Part shown: piece by piece, positions 50,377-57,972 of the stretch
Layout: every line of letters begins with the position of its first letter
How positions within the stretch are numbered: position 1 is the first letter of the stretch
Assembly (NCBI RefSeq): GCF_003752595.1
Contig: NZ_RKIJ01000013.1
Coordinates: 124,001 to 188,000 of the forward strand
Length of the DNA stretch: 64,000 bases
Origin: Cellulomonas sp. PhB143
GTDB lineage: Bacteria > Actinomycetota > Actinomycetes > Actinomycetales > Cellulomonadaceae
Reading direction: 5' to 3'
Made by a program: the position numbers and the translations under genes
The notes under the pieces: generated by a model
Database searches by the model: none
Told to the model about the DNA's origin: nothing
Seen by the model: only the letters and a program-made list of their open reading frames with translations

Positions 50377-50420
50377 TTCGGACGGCTCGCAAGGGCCACC
50401 GGGATCCGCTCGCGGGTCCT

Positions 50421-50494
50421 CGGGCTGTGGCGCAGCTTGGTAGCGCACCTGACTGGGGGTCAGGGGGTCGCAGGTTCAAATCCTGTCAGCCCGA
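50421..50494 (+). tRNA. tRNA-Pro, anticodon GGG
   Basis: A 74-base cloverleaf. The acceptor stem CGGGCTG (50421-50427) pairs with CAGCCCG (50487-50493) with discriminator A at 50494. The D-loop has AGCTTGGTAGC, the anticodon stem-loop is CCTGA-CTGGGGG-TCAGG (anticodon GGG) and the T-arm has GGTTCAAATCC. CCA is not encoded. It reads CCC and CCU proline codons. Confidence 0.97.
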
Positions 50495-50500
50495 CATCGG

Positions 50501-50535
50501 AAGCCCTGGTGAGAGCATCGTTCTCACCAGGGCTT
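50501..50535 (+). terminator. Terminator of tRNA-Pro
   Basis: AAGCCCTGGTGAGA (50501-50514) pairs perfectly with TCTCACCAGGGCTT (50522-50535), a 14-bp stem with a 7-base loop. It begins six bases after the tRNA and ends before the -10-like element of the next gene. Confidence 0.75.
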
Positions 50536-50571
50536 CGTCGCGCTCGAGGGCGACGCTGCTAGCGTGAACGC

Positions 50572-51126
50572 GTGGTCGCGGATGTCATCCTTCTGACTGG
50601 TTCTCCGGGGTCGGGCAAGACGACGATCGCCCGGAGCCTTGCCAGCGGCTTCCCGACCTCCGTGCACCTGCACACCGACGACTTCTGGCGGGCGATCGTC
50701 TCTGGCGGGATCGCCCCCTACCTGCCCGCTTCGGACGCGCAGAACCACACCGTGATGACCGTGGTCCAGCGGGCAGCCTGGGCGTACGCCGCCGGCGGCT
50801 TCGTCACGGTCGTCGACGGGATCATCGGCCCGTGGATGCTCCCGCACTTCCAGCGGCCCAGCGCCCACGACGGATTGACCGCCCCGCGGATCCACTACGT
50901 CGTCCTGCGCGCCAGCCGCGCCGAGTCCTTGCGACGGGCGCAGGCACGCGCCTCGCCCGACGCGCTGGTCGACGAGGTGCCAGTGACCGAGCTGTGGGAC
51001 CAGCTCGCCGACCTCGGGGCGCTCGAGAGTCACGTCATCGACACCACCGCCCACGGACCGGACGAGACGCTGGCCGCCGTTCGACGGGCCGTCTCCGGTG
51101 AGCAGTTCCTGCTGCATCGAGGCTGA
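50572..51126 (+). CDS. Small P-loop kinase-like protein
   Basis: A 184-residue protein beginning VADVILLTGSPGSGKTTIARSLA, a clear Walker A, followed by HLHTDDFWRAIVSG, where the aspartates could bind Mg2+ or the acceptor, and VVDGIIGPWMLP. The size and pattern fit the AAA_33 / chloramphenicol-phosphotransferase-like or gluconate-kinase-like group; the substrate is unknown. The GTG at 50572 lies six bases after TAGCGT (50560-50565), so a leaderless start is likely. It sits alone between the tRNA terminator and the histidine phosphatase. Confidence 0.75.
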   Translation: MVADVILLTGSPGSGKTTIARSLASGFPTSVHLHTDDFWRAIVSGGIAPYLPASDAQNHTVMTVVQRAAWAYAAGGFVTVVDGIIGPWMLPHFQRPSAHDGLTAPRIHYVVLRASRAESLRRAQARASPDALVDEVPVTELWDQLADLGALESHVIDTTAHGPDETLAAVRRAVSGEQFLLHRG

Positions 51127-51210
51127 ACCAGCGGGACGTCGGCACGGCGTCGCGCGGTGCGGGCGGGATCGGCGCGGTCCAGGGCCTCCTCGGGCACCTA
51201 GGCTCGGGTC

Positions 51211-51951
51211 ATGCCTACCGTCCTGCTCGTCCGCCACGGCCGCACCACCGCGAACGCCCAGGGACTGCTCGCAGGGCGGGCACCCGGGGTGAGCCTGGAC
51301 CCGGTCGGTCGCCGGCAGGCCGTCCGCGCCGCCGAGCGCATGTCCGGCGTGCCGTTGGCCCGGGTCGTGACGAGCCCCCTGGAACGCTGCCGGAGGACCG
51401 GCCGGATCCTCGTGGAGCACCAGGACCGCGCGCCGGAGTGGAGGGTCGAGGCGGGCATCACCGAGTGCGACTACGGCCGCTGGCAGGGACGAGCCCTGCG
51501 CGACCTGGTGAACGAGCCGCTGTGGGCGGTCGTGCAGACCCAGCCGTCGGCGGCGACGTTCCCCGGTGGTGAGTCGCTCGCCGCGGTGCAGGCCCGCAGC
51601 GTCGGCGCCGTCCGGCGCCACGACGCAGATGTCGCCGCGCAGCACGGACCGGGTGCGATCTGGGCCGCGGTCGCGCACGGCGACGTGATCAAGGCAGTGC
51701 TCGCCGACGCGCTGGGCATGCACCTCGACGTCTTCCAGCGCATCGTGGTCGGCCCCGCGTCGGTCTCGGTGGTGCGGTACGGGCCGCACCGGCCGGAGGT
51801 GGTGGCCACCAACACGGACTGCGGCGACCTGTCATGGCTGAGCGGGGCGGCGCCGGCCGGCGACGCGCCGGTCGGCGGGGGGAGCGGCCCGCCGCGTCCC
51901 GGCGACGAGGACGACGCGAGCGGACCTGACCACAGGCCCCAGCGCTCGTAG
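51211..51951 (+). CDS. Histidine phosphatase superfamily protein (MSMEG_4193-type)
   Basis: A 246-residue phosphatase with the catalytic LVRHGRTTAN at residues 6-15, a second arginine in SPLERCRRTG, and the late histidine in AVAHGDVIKAV. It resembles the actinobacterial phosphomutase-like group that always precedes DUF3090. The substrate is unknown. The ATG at 51211 follows TAGGCT (51199-51204) by six bases, with no ribosome site. The last 45 residues are proline- and glycine-rich and probably disordered. DUF3090 begins nine bases after its stop. Confidence 0.88.
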   Translation: MPTVLLVRHGRTTANAQGLLAGRAPGVSLDPVGRRQAVRAAERMSGVPLARVVTSPLERCRRTGRILVEHQDRAPEWRVEAGITECDYGRWQGRALRDLVNEPLWAVVQTQPSAATFPGGESLAAVQARSVGAVRRHDADVAAQHGPGAIWAAVAHGDVIKAVLADALGMHLDVFQRIVVGPASVSVVRYGPHRPEVVATNTDCGDLSWLSGAAPAGDAPVGGGSGPPRPGDEDDASGPDHRPQRS

Positions 51952-51960
51952 AGTGAGGGC

Positions 51961-52512
51961 ATGCCCACTCTCGTGCACGAGTTCGACTGGCCCGACCGGG
52001 TCGTGATCGGCACGGTCGGACCGCCCGGATCGCGAACCTTCTACCTGCAGGCACGCGCCGGTTCCCGGACGGCCAGCGTCGCCCTGGAGAAGGAGCAGTC
52101 CGCCGTCCTGGCCGAGACCGTCCAACGTCTGCTCGACGAGCTGATGTCGGAGGAGGACAACCGGTACAGCGTGCCCGAGGCGGTCCCTGTCGAGCTGGTC
52201 GACGACGACCCCTTGGACCAGCCGGTCGAGGCGGACTTCCGCGCCGGGTCGATGCGCCTGAGCTGGGACCCGCGCAGCGCCCAGGTGGTCCTCGAGACCT
52301 TCCCGCTCGTCGAGGGCGAGGACGCCGACGGCGATCCGCTCGAGGAGCGGGACCCGCCCGAGGCGCTGGTGGTGCGGATGCCCGTCGGCACGGCCCGCGC
52401 GTTCGTCCAGCGCACGCGCGCCGTCGTCCGCTCCGGCCGGCCGATCTGTCCCCGCTGCGGGCTGCCCGTCGACGACGACGGGCACGAGTGCGTGTCCTCA
52501 GCCGAGGGGTGA
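51961..52512 (+). CDS. DUF3090 family protein
   Basis: A 183-residue protein of an actinobacteria-specific family. It opens with HEFDWPDRVVIGTVGPPGSRTFYLQ, and its C-terminus holds a four-ligand zinc-ribbon-like CPRCGLPVDDDGHEC. No biochemical role is known to me. The ATG at 51961 is six bases after TAGAGT (51949-51954), so it may have its own leaderless transcript. Its stop overlaps the next gene as GTGA. Confidence 0.88.
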   Translation: MPTLVHEFDWPDRVVIGTVGPPGSRTFYLQARAGSRTASVALEKEQSAVLAETVQRLLDELMSEEDNRYSVPEAVPVELVDDDPLDQPVEADFRAGSMRLSWDPRSAQVVLETFPLVEGEDADGDPLEERDPPEALVVRMPVGTARAFVQRTRAVVRSGRPICPRCGLPVDDDGHECVSSAEG

Positions 52513-53282
52513 CGTCGCCGCAGGTCGACCTCGACGGGGCCGACCTCGAGGTCGTCGGCCGCATCCGCAGCGCCTCGAACGCGACCTACCTCGCCCAGAT
52601 CGGCGAGCTCGAGGTCGTGTACAAGCCGGTCGCCGGCGAGCGGCCGCTCTGGGACTTCCCGGACGGCACCCTGGCGGGCCGTGAGGTGGCCGCGTACGCC
52701 GTGTCCGAGGCGTCCGGGTGGGGTCTCGTACCGCGCACGTGGCTGCGCGACGGTCCGCTGGGACCCGGGATGGTCCAGCTGTGGCAGACGGTGGACGGCT
52801 CACGGGCGCCGGTCGACGTCGTCCCGACGGCCGAGGTCCCGCGGTCCGGGGTCCGGGTCGTGCTGGAGGGCAGCGACGGCGAGGGTCGACCCGTCACCCT
52901 GGTGCACGAAGACAGCGGTGCGCTGCGCCGCATGGCGGTGTTCGACGCGGTGGTCAACAACGCCGACCGCAAGGGCGGGCACGTCCTGCCGCTCCCGGAC
53001 GGTCGTCTCCTCGGGGTCGACCACGGCGTGACCTTCCACGTCGATCCGAAGCTCCGCACGGTGCTGTGGGGCTGGCTGGGTGGCGAGCTGGACGCCGACG
53101 AGCTGGAGGGGGTCGCCCGGGTGCGCGACGGCCTCCACGGTGACCTCGGGCACCGGCTCGGCGCGCTGGTGACCGAGCGCGAGGTCGCCGCGCTGGACCG
53201 GCGCTGCGAGCGGCTGCTGCAGGACCCCCGGTTCCCGGCGCCCGCCGGAGACATGCCGGCGGTCCCGTGGCCGTTGTTCTAG
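52509..53282 (+). CDS. SCO1664-family protein, PI3/4-kinase-like fold
   Basis: A 257-residue protein that follows DUF3090 in actinobacteria. ATYLAQIGELEVVYKPVAGERPLWDFPDG holds a candidate ATP-binding lysine, AVFDAVVNNADRKGGHVL holds a catalytic-type NxDR segment, and LLGVDHGVTFHV resembles the metal-binding DxG motif of phosphatidylinositol/HipA-like kinases. Kinase activity is inferred; the target is unknown. The GTG at 52509 overlaps the DUF3090 stop codon and has GAGGGG just upstream; an in-frame GTG at 52488 lies inside DUF3090. Confidence 0.85.
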   Translation: MTSPQVDLDGADLEVVGRIRSASNATYLAQIGELEVVYKPVAGERPLWDFPDGTLAGREVAAYAVSEASGWGLVPRTWLRDGPLGPGMVQLWQTVDGSRAPVDVVPTAEVPRSGVRVVLEGSDGEGRPVTLVHEDSGALRRMAVFDAVVNNADRKGGHVLPLPDGRLLGVDHGVTFHVDPKLRTVLWGWLGGELDADELEGVARVRDGLHGDLGHRLGALVTEREVAALDRRCERLLQDPRFPAPAGDMPAVPWPLF

Positions 53283-53299
53283 CCGCAGGACGCCCGCCG

Positions 53300-54388
53300 T
53301 CAGTCGGAGCCCGTGCCCGGGTCCGTGCTGTCGCCCCGCGACTCCCGCAGCTCTCGGCCCTTGCGGACGTCCTCGTCGAGCTTGCCCTGCTTCTTGTCGC
53401 TCGCCCGGGTGTCGCGCGGCGGCAGCTGGATGCTCTTCTCGGCCGCGATCCCGCCCTGCAGCTCGCGTCCGCGCTCCACCTCGGCGTCCAGCTCGGCGCC
53501 GAAGAGCAGCGCGAGGTTGGTGATCCAGAGCCACAGCAGGAAGACGATGACGCCGGCGAGCGTGCCGTACGTGCGGTCGTAGCTGGAGAAGTTGGTGACG
53601 TAGAGGCCGAACGCCGCCGACGCGATCAGCCACACGACCAGGGCGACGACGGCGCCGAGGCTGATCCAGCGGAACTTGGGCTGCTTGACGTTCGGGGTCC
53701 CGTAGTAGAGCAGCGCGATCGCGATGATCACGAGGACGACGACGACGGGCCACTTGGCGATGTTCCACGCCGTGAGCGCGGCGTCGCTCAGGCCGATGGC
53801 GTCCCCGACGGCGCTCGCGACGCCGCCGGAGAGGACGATCGCCGCGACGACGACGACGGCGATGACGACGAGGATCAGCGTCACGAGCAGCAGCGCCGGC
53901 CGCAGCTTCCAGACCGGGCGGCCCTCGTCGACCTCGTAGACCCGGTTCATGCCCCGGCTGAACGCCGCCACGTACCCGGACGCCGACCAGAGGGCGATGA
54001 CGACACCCGAGACGAGCGCGAACCCGGCCGCGGGAGCCTGCGTCAGCTGGGTCAGGATCGGTTCGATGGTCTCGGTCGCGGACTCCGCCCCGATGTCGCC
54101 GACGATGTCCAGCACCTGGTCGATCATCTTCTGCGGGTCGCCCAGCAGGCCCAGGATCGACACGACCGCCAGCAGCGCCGGCGCGATCGCGAGGACGGCG
54201 TAGTACGTGAGCGCCGCCGCCAGGTCGGTGCACTGGTCCTTGCCGAACTCCCGCACCGTCCGGCGCACGACGTAGAGCCACGAGGTCTTCGTGACGTCCT
54301 GCGGCGCGTCCGGCTTGCGCGGGTCGTCCGGTGCCGGCGCCGTGTCCTTGTCGGTGCTGGCCTCGCTGGTCGTCCCGTCGGTCGTCAT
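53300..54388 (-). CDS. YihY/UPF0761 family integral membrane protein
   Basis: A 362-residue protein with about six helices in residues ~60-320. The opening DLAAALTYYAVLAIAPALLAVVSILG and the motif GYVAAFSRGMNRVYEV plus YGTPNVKQPKFRW are typical of the family once called ribonuclease BN; that enzymatic name is wrong for this family and the true function is unclear. Both termini are charged and probably cytoplasmic. The ATG at 54388 follows GGAG. It is convergent with the kinase-like gene and downstream of the PrsW-type gene. Confidence 0.88.
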   Translation of the reverse strand: MTTDGTTSEASTDKDTAPAPDDPRKPDAPQDVTKTSWLYVVRRTVREFGKDQCTDLAAALTYYAVLAIAPALLAVVSILGLLGDPQKMIDQVLDIVGDIGAESATETIEPILTQLTQAPAAGFALVSGVVIALWSASGYVAAFSRGMNRVYEVDEGRPVWKLRPALLLVTLILVVIAVVVVAAIVLSGGVASAVGDAIGLSDAALTAWNIAKWPVVVVLVIIAIALLYYGTPNVKQPKFRWISLGAVVALVVWLIASAAFGLYVTNFSSYDRTYGTLAGVIVFLLWLWITNLALLFGAELDAEVERGRELQGGIAAEKSIQLPPRDTRASDKKQGKLDEDVRKGRELRESRGDSTDPGTGSD

Positions 54389-54513
54389 CGCGTCGGCTCC
54401 GTTCGTCCCCGTGGGCCGGACGCGGTGCTCACCGCGCCCGTCGCCACGAGCGGCGACCCCACACTCAGGTCATCGTCCGTCGGCAGGCGCCGGCACGCCA
54501 CGCCAACGCGATC

Positions 54514-55419
54514 TCACGCGCGCGACGGCGCCGTCGCGAGCCCGCGCGACCAGTGGCGCAGGGCGAGCACGCCGAGCAGCGAGACCACGGCGAGCCCGAC
54601 GACGTAGAACCCCGTCGCCCAGGCCCCGGCGTTGTCCGCCACGGCGGGCAGCAGCTGGCCGTAGGCCAGCTCGTAGTGGACGCCGCCGGTCACCTTCGTG
54701 CCGAGATAGGCGGCGATGAACCCCATGGAGTCCCAGCCGGCGTGTAGCGCGACGACGACCACGTAGGCGAGCACCACGCCGCCGGTGAGGCGGTACTTCC
54801 CGGCGGCCGACGCCGCACCGAAGATCGCCGCACCCAGGATCGCCGTCCACAGGACGTGCCCGACCGGTGTCAGCAGCCCGCGCACCGCCTCCGTCTGCAG
54901 CAGCGCGTCCAGGTCGATCCGCCCGAGCCGGGTGAGGCTGGCGTTGAACGCATAGCCGGCGGACTCGAAGGCGGCGAACCCGGCACCCACGGTGGCGCCG
55001 AGCAGCGCACCCTTGAGCGCGGTCTTCTGCGCGACCCGCGCCCCGACGACGAGGAACACCACCGCCTTGACGAGCTCCTCGATCGCTCCGACGCCCACGT
55101 AGATCCACACGGACGGCGACAGCCGCGACTCCAGGACCGACGCCCCGAGGACACCGAAGATGCCGCCGATGAAGAACGCGGCGAGCAGCAGCATGATGTC
55201 GATCGTGCCCCTCGCGCGCTCGACCACGAACAGCACGACGCAGAACGGGACGAGGAAGCTCCCCAGCAGGATGACCGTGGGCACGAGGTTGGTGTTCTGC
55301 GTGCTGGACGTGACGATCGCCGTGACGGCCCACAGCGCCGCGCCGCAGACCAGCGCCTTCCACCACCACCCCCGGGCGGTGACGACGGTGGCGGACGGGG
55401 GAGCGGGTGTCGCGGGCAT
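54514..55419 (-). CDS. prsW: PrsW-family intramembrane metalloprotease
   Basis: A 301-residue membrane protein with about eight helices. The family's zinc-protease signatures are present: VGAIEELVKAVVFL (EExxK), FAAFESAGYAFN and two histidine segments, GHVLWTAILGAA and LHAGWDSMGF. PrsW in Bacillus cleaves the anti-sigma factor RsiW; no anti-sigma gene is nearby, so the target here is unknown. The ATG at 55419 follows AAGGA by five bases. It lies 125 bases upstream of the YihY gene on the same strand. Confidence 0.88.
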   Translation of the reverse strand: MPATPAPPSATVVTARGWWWKALVCGAALWAVTAIVTSSTQNTNLVPTVILLGSFLVPFCVVLFVVERARGTIDIMLLLAAFFIGGIFGVLGASVLESRLSPSVWIYVGVGAIEELVKAVVFLVVGARVAQKTALKGALLGATVGAGFAAFESAGYAFNASLTRLGRIDLDALLQTEAVRGLLTPVGHVLWTAILGAAIFGAASAAGKYRLTGGVVLAYVVVVALHAGWDSMGFIAAYLGTKVTGGVHYELAYGQLLPAVADNAGAWATGFYVVGLAVVSLLGVLALRHWSRGLATAPSRA

Positions 55420-55586
55420 CGAGTTCCTTCGGGACGCAGGGCGGGGGGTGGCGGCGCGCCACTGGCACGAGTATGCGCAAGAGCCGGTGCACTGTCGCGC
55501 GGTGACCGCGGCGTTCGAGCACCCCATCGACGTCGGGCACCGGGGCGGGCGCTGGGGTGCGCGAGCGAGGCGGCGCCGGTAGCGAC

Positions 55587-55997
55587 CTACGGCGTCGGGC
55601 CGGCGTCGGGGCCCTCGGTGCCCACATCGTTCGCGCTGTACGGGCGGCCCGGCCAGAAGGGCCACTCCTCGAAGTCCGAGACCCGGCCGTCGTCGGCCAG
55701 CTCGAGGACCCACAGGTCCTTGTACTCCTGGTCCCGGGGGGCGGTGTACCGAACGGCGACGCGGACGACGGCGTGGCGGCCCTCCACGGCGACGGGCTCC
55801 GCGGTCATGGAGAACGTCGCGCCCGCGTCCGCCGTCCAGAAGTCGGCGATCTCGGCGTGGCCGACCAGGGCGTGGTCGTACGGCGAACGGGAGTAGCGCG
55901 CGTCCTCGGTGAACAGGCGGGGCACGGCGCCGGCGTCGTCCTCGCGCCACGCGCGCTCGTACGCCGCCACCCAGGCGTTGACGCGGTCGTGGTCCAT
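55587..55997 (-). CDS. SnoaL/NTF2-like protein
   Basis: A 136-residue single-domain protein. RVNAWVAAYERAWREDDAGAVPRLFTEDARYSRSPYDHALVGHAEIADFW is the typical NTF2-like alpha+beta cone start (nuclear transport factor 2 / SnoaL-like), followed by beta strands ending in FEEWPFWPGRPY. Such proteins are enzymes or binding proteins; no catalytic call is possible. The ATG at 55997 follows GGAGGAGG. It is divergent from the aldehyde dehydrogenase gene. Confidence 0.82.
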   Translation of the reverse strand: MDHDRVNAWVAAYERAWREDDAGAVPRLFTEDARYSRSPYDHALVGHAEIADFWTADAGATFSMTAEPVAVEGRHAVVRVAVRYTAPRDQEYKDLWVLELADDGRVSDFEEWPFWPGRPYSANDVGTEGPDAGPTP

Positions 55998-56109
55998 GGC
56001 GGTCCTCCTCCGGCGGCGCGGGCAGCCACCACGACCATGGTGCGCCGGACACCGGCGCGTCGCGCGGGCGCGGCCCGGAGCCGTGTTGCCTCCGGGGCGC
56101 GCGAGGGGG

Positions 56110-56122
56110 TAGGACTGCCCTA
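56110..56122. promoter_or_regulatory. Small palindrome in the SnoaL/ALDH divergent region
   Basis: TAGG-ACTGC-CCTA lies 18 bases before the ALDH start and beside its GGGAG ribosome site. It could be an operator or a -10-like element; it only partly resembles DtxR/IdeR iron boxes. Confidence 0.25.
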
Positions 56123-56140
56123 ACCGATCAAGGGAGATCC

Positions 56141-57898
56141 ATGAGCTTCGTCGAACAGTCGGCACCCACCGAGCCCGCCGCCGAGCAGAGCGGGGTCCCG
56201 CAGGCGGAGCGCGAGCGTCTCGACCGGGCGGTCTCCGACCTCGAGGACGGTGCGCGGGCGTGGCTCGGCCTGTCCCTGGCACGGCGTGCCGCGCTCCTCG
56301 AGGAGACCTGTGCCACCGTCCGCGCGCAGGCGCAGCGCTGGGCGCTGACGGCGCGCGACATCAAGGGCCTCGACGCGGGCTCGCCCCTGGTCGGCGAGGA
56401 GTGGCTCTCGGGCCCGTACGCCACGCTCTCCGGGTTCGGGACCGTGGCGCGCTCGGTGGCCGGCCTCGCGGCGGGGCACTCGCCGCTGGCCGGCATCACC
56501 ACCGGGACCGCCCCGGGCGGCCGGGTGACCGTGCCCGTCCTGCCCCGCACCTCCAAGGAGGCCGTCCTCCTGCACGGCTTCCGCGCCGAGGTGTGGCTGC
56601 GGCCGGGCGTCAGCGAGGAGGAGGCCGTCGCGCGTGCGGGACTCGCGCAGCGCACCCCGCAGGTGTCCGGAGGGGTGGGGCTCGTGCTCGGCGCCGGGAA
56701 CATCACCTCGATCCCGCCGCTCGACGTCCTCTACGAGATCGTGGCGCACAACCGGTCGGTGCTGCTCAAGCTCAACCCGGTCATGGCGCCCATGATGAGC
56801 GTCTACCTCGCGGCCCTCCAGCCGCTGGTGAGCGCCAAGATGCTGCGGGTCGTGCAGGGCGGGGCGCCCGAGGGCGGCTACCTGGTCCAGCACCCCGGCA
56901 TCGGGCACGTGCACATCACGGGCAGCGTGGTCACGCACGACGCGATCGTCTGGGGGACGGGCGAGGAGGCGGCGGCACGCAAGGCCGCCGGCACCCCCGT
57001 GCTCACCAAGCCCATCACGAGCGAGCTCGGCGGCGTCTCGCCGATCATCGTCGTCCCGGGCCGGTGGAGCGCGAGCGACCTGCGCTTCCAGGCGGAGCAC
57101 GTCGCGACCCAGCGGCTGCACAACGGCGGCTACAACTGCATCGCGGGCCAGATCGTCGTGCTCAGCAAGGACTGGCCGCAGAAGGCCGCATTTCTCGACG
57201 AGCTGCGGGGCGCGCTCGAGCGGGCCCCGCGGCGCAAGGCCTGGTACCCGGGCAGCGCGGGCCGGGTGGAGAGCGCGGAGGCGGCCTATCCCGGCTGCGA
57301 GCGGCTGGCCGACGGCACCCGGCTCCTCGTGGACCTCACCGCCGAGGACGACGCGTCGACGATCGAGAACACGGAGTACTTCGCCCCGGTCCTCGGGGTG
57401 CTCGAGCTCGGCGGCACCGGACAGGAGTTCCTCGACACGGCCGTGGAAACGGTCAACCGCGACTTCCTCGGGACTCTCGGCGCGAACGTGCTCGTCGATC
57501 CCGCGGAGCAGAAGAGGCTCGGCGCAGGATTCCGGGAGGCGGTTGCGCGGCTGGAGTACGGCACCGTCGCGATCAACGCCTGGACCGGCATCGGGTTCCT
57601 CACCGCGACGGCGACGTGGGGCGCGTACCCCGGCCACACGCTCCAGGACGTGCAGTCGGGGATCGGGGTCGTGCACAACGCGCTGCTCATCGACTCCGCG
57701 GAGCGGACCGTGGTGACCGGGCCGTTCCGGCCCTTCCCGCGGTCGGTCGCGCACGGCGAGGCGGCGCTGTTCCCGAAGCCGCCGTGGTTCGTGACCGCGC
57801 GCAGCGCGCAGGCCACCGGTCGGCTGCTGACCGGGTTCGCCGGGGCGCCGTCGTGGTGGCGGATGCCGAGGATCTTCGCCTCTGCGTTCCGCGCGTAG
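56141..57898 (+). CDS. Aldehyde dehydrogenase superfamily protein, divergent
   Basis: A 585-residue protein. The ALDH fold is visible from VGLVLGAGNITSIPPLDVLYEIV through LLKLNP, HITGSV and the glutamate motif ITSELGGVSPIIVV. The catalytic cysteine is in NGGYNCIAGQ, where the usual GQxC context is altered. Length exceeds the normal ~490 and includes an N-terminal extension (~90 residues) and a C-terminal tail ending WWRMPRIFASAFRA. It probably oxidises or reduces an acyl or aldehyde group; the substrate is unknown. The ATG at 56141 follows AGGGAG. A GMC oxidoreductase gene follows 74 bases downstream. Confidence 0.82.
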   Translation: MSFVEQSAPTEPAAEQSGVPQAERERLDRAVSDLEDGARAWLGLSLARRAALLEETCATVRAQAQRWALTARDIKGLDAGSPLVGEEWLSGPYATLSGFGTVARSVAGLAAGHSPLAGITTGTAPGGRVTVPVLPRTSKEAVLLHGFRAEVWLRPGVSEEEAVARAGLAQRTPQVSGGVGLVLGAGNITSIPPLDVLYEIVAHNRSVLLKLNPVMAPMMSVYLAALQPLVSAKMLRVVQGGAPEGGYLVQHPGIGHVHITGSVVTHDAIVWGTGEEAAARKAAGTPVLTKPITSELGGVSPIIVVPGRWSASDLRFQAEHVATQRLHNGGYNCIAGQIVVLSKDWPQKAAFLDELRGALERAPRRKAWYPGSAGRVESAEAAYPGCERLADGTRLLVDLTAEDDASTIENTEYFAPVLGVLELGGTGQEFLDTAVETVNRDFLGTLGANVLVDPAEQKRLGAGFREAVARLEYGTVAINAWTGIGFLTATATWGAYPGHTLQDVQSGIGVVHNALLIDSAERTVVTGPFRPFPRSVAHGEAALFPKPPWFVTARSAQATGRLLTGFAGAPSWWRMPRIFASAFRA

Positions 57899-57972
57899 CG
57901 CGCGCCGGCCCCCGCCGGCACCAGGACAGACCCGATCGAGAACCCCGCACCACCGACGACAGGAGCACGCGC

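Noticed and set aside
50421-53282. Genomic island inserted at tRNA-Pro
   Set aside because: No integrase and no repeated tRNA 3' end are visible downstream. The genes that follow include the conserved actinobacterial DUF3090 trio, and their composition matches the rest of the window.
53300-54388. Ribonuclease BN
   Set aside because: The YihY/UPF0761 family was historically given this name in error; the protein is a polytopic membrane protein without nuclease motifs.
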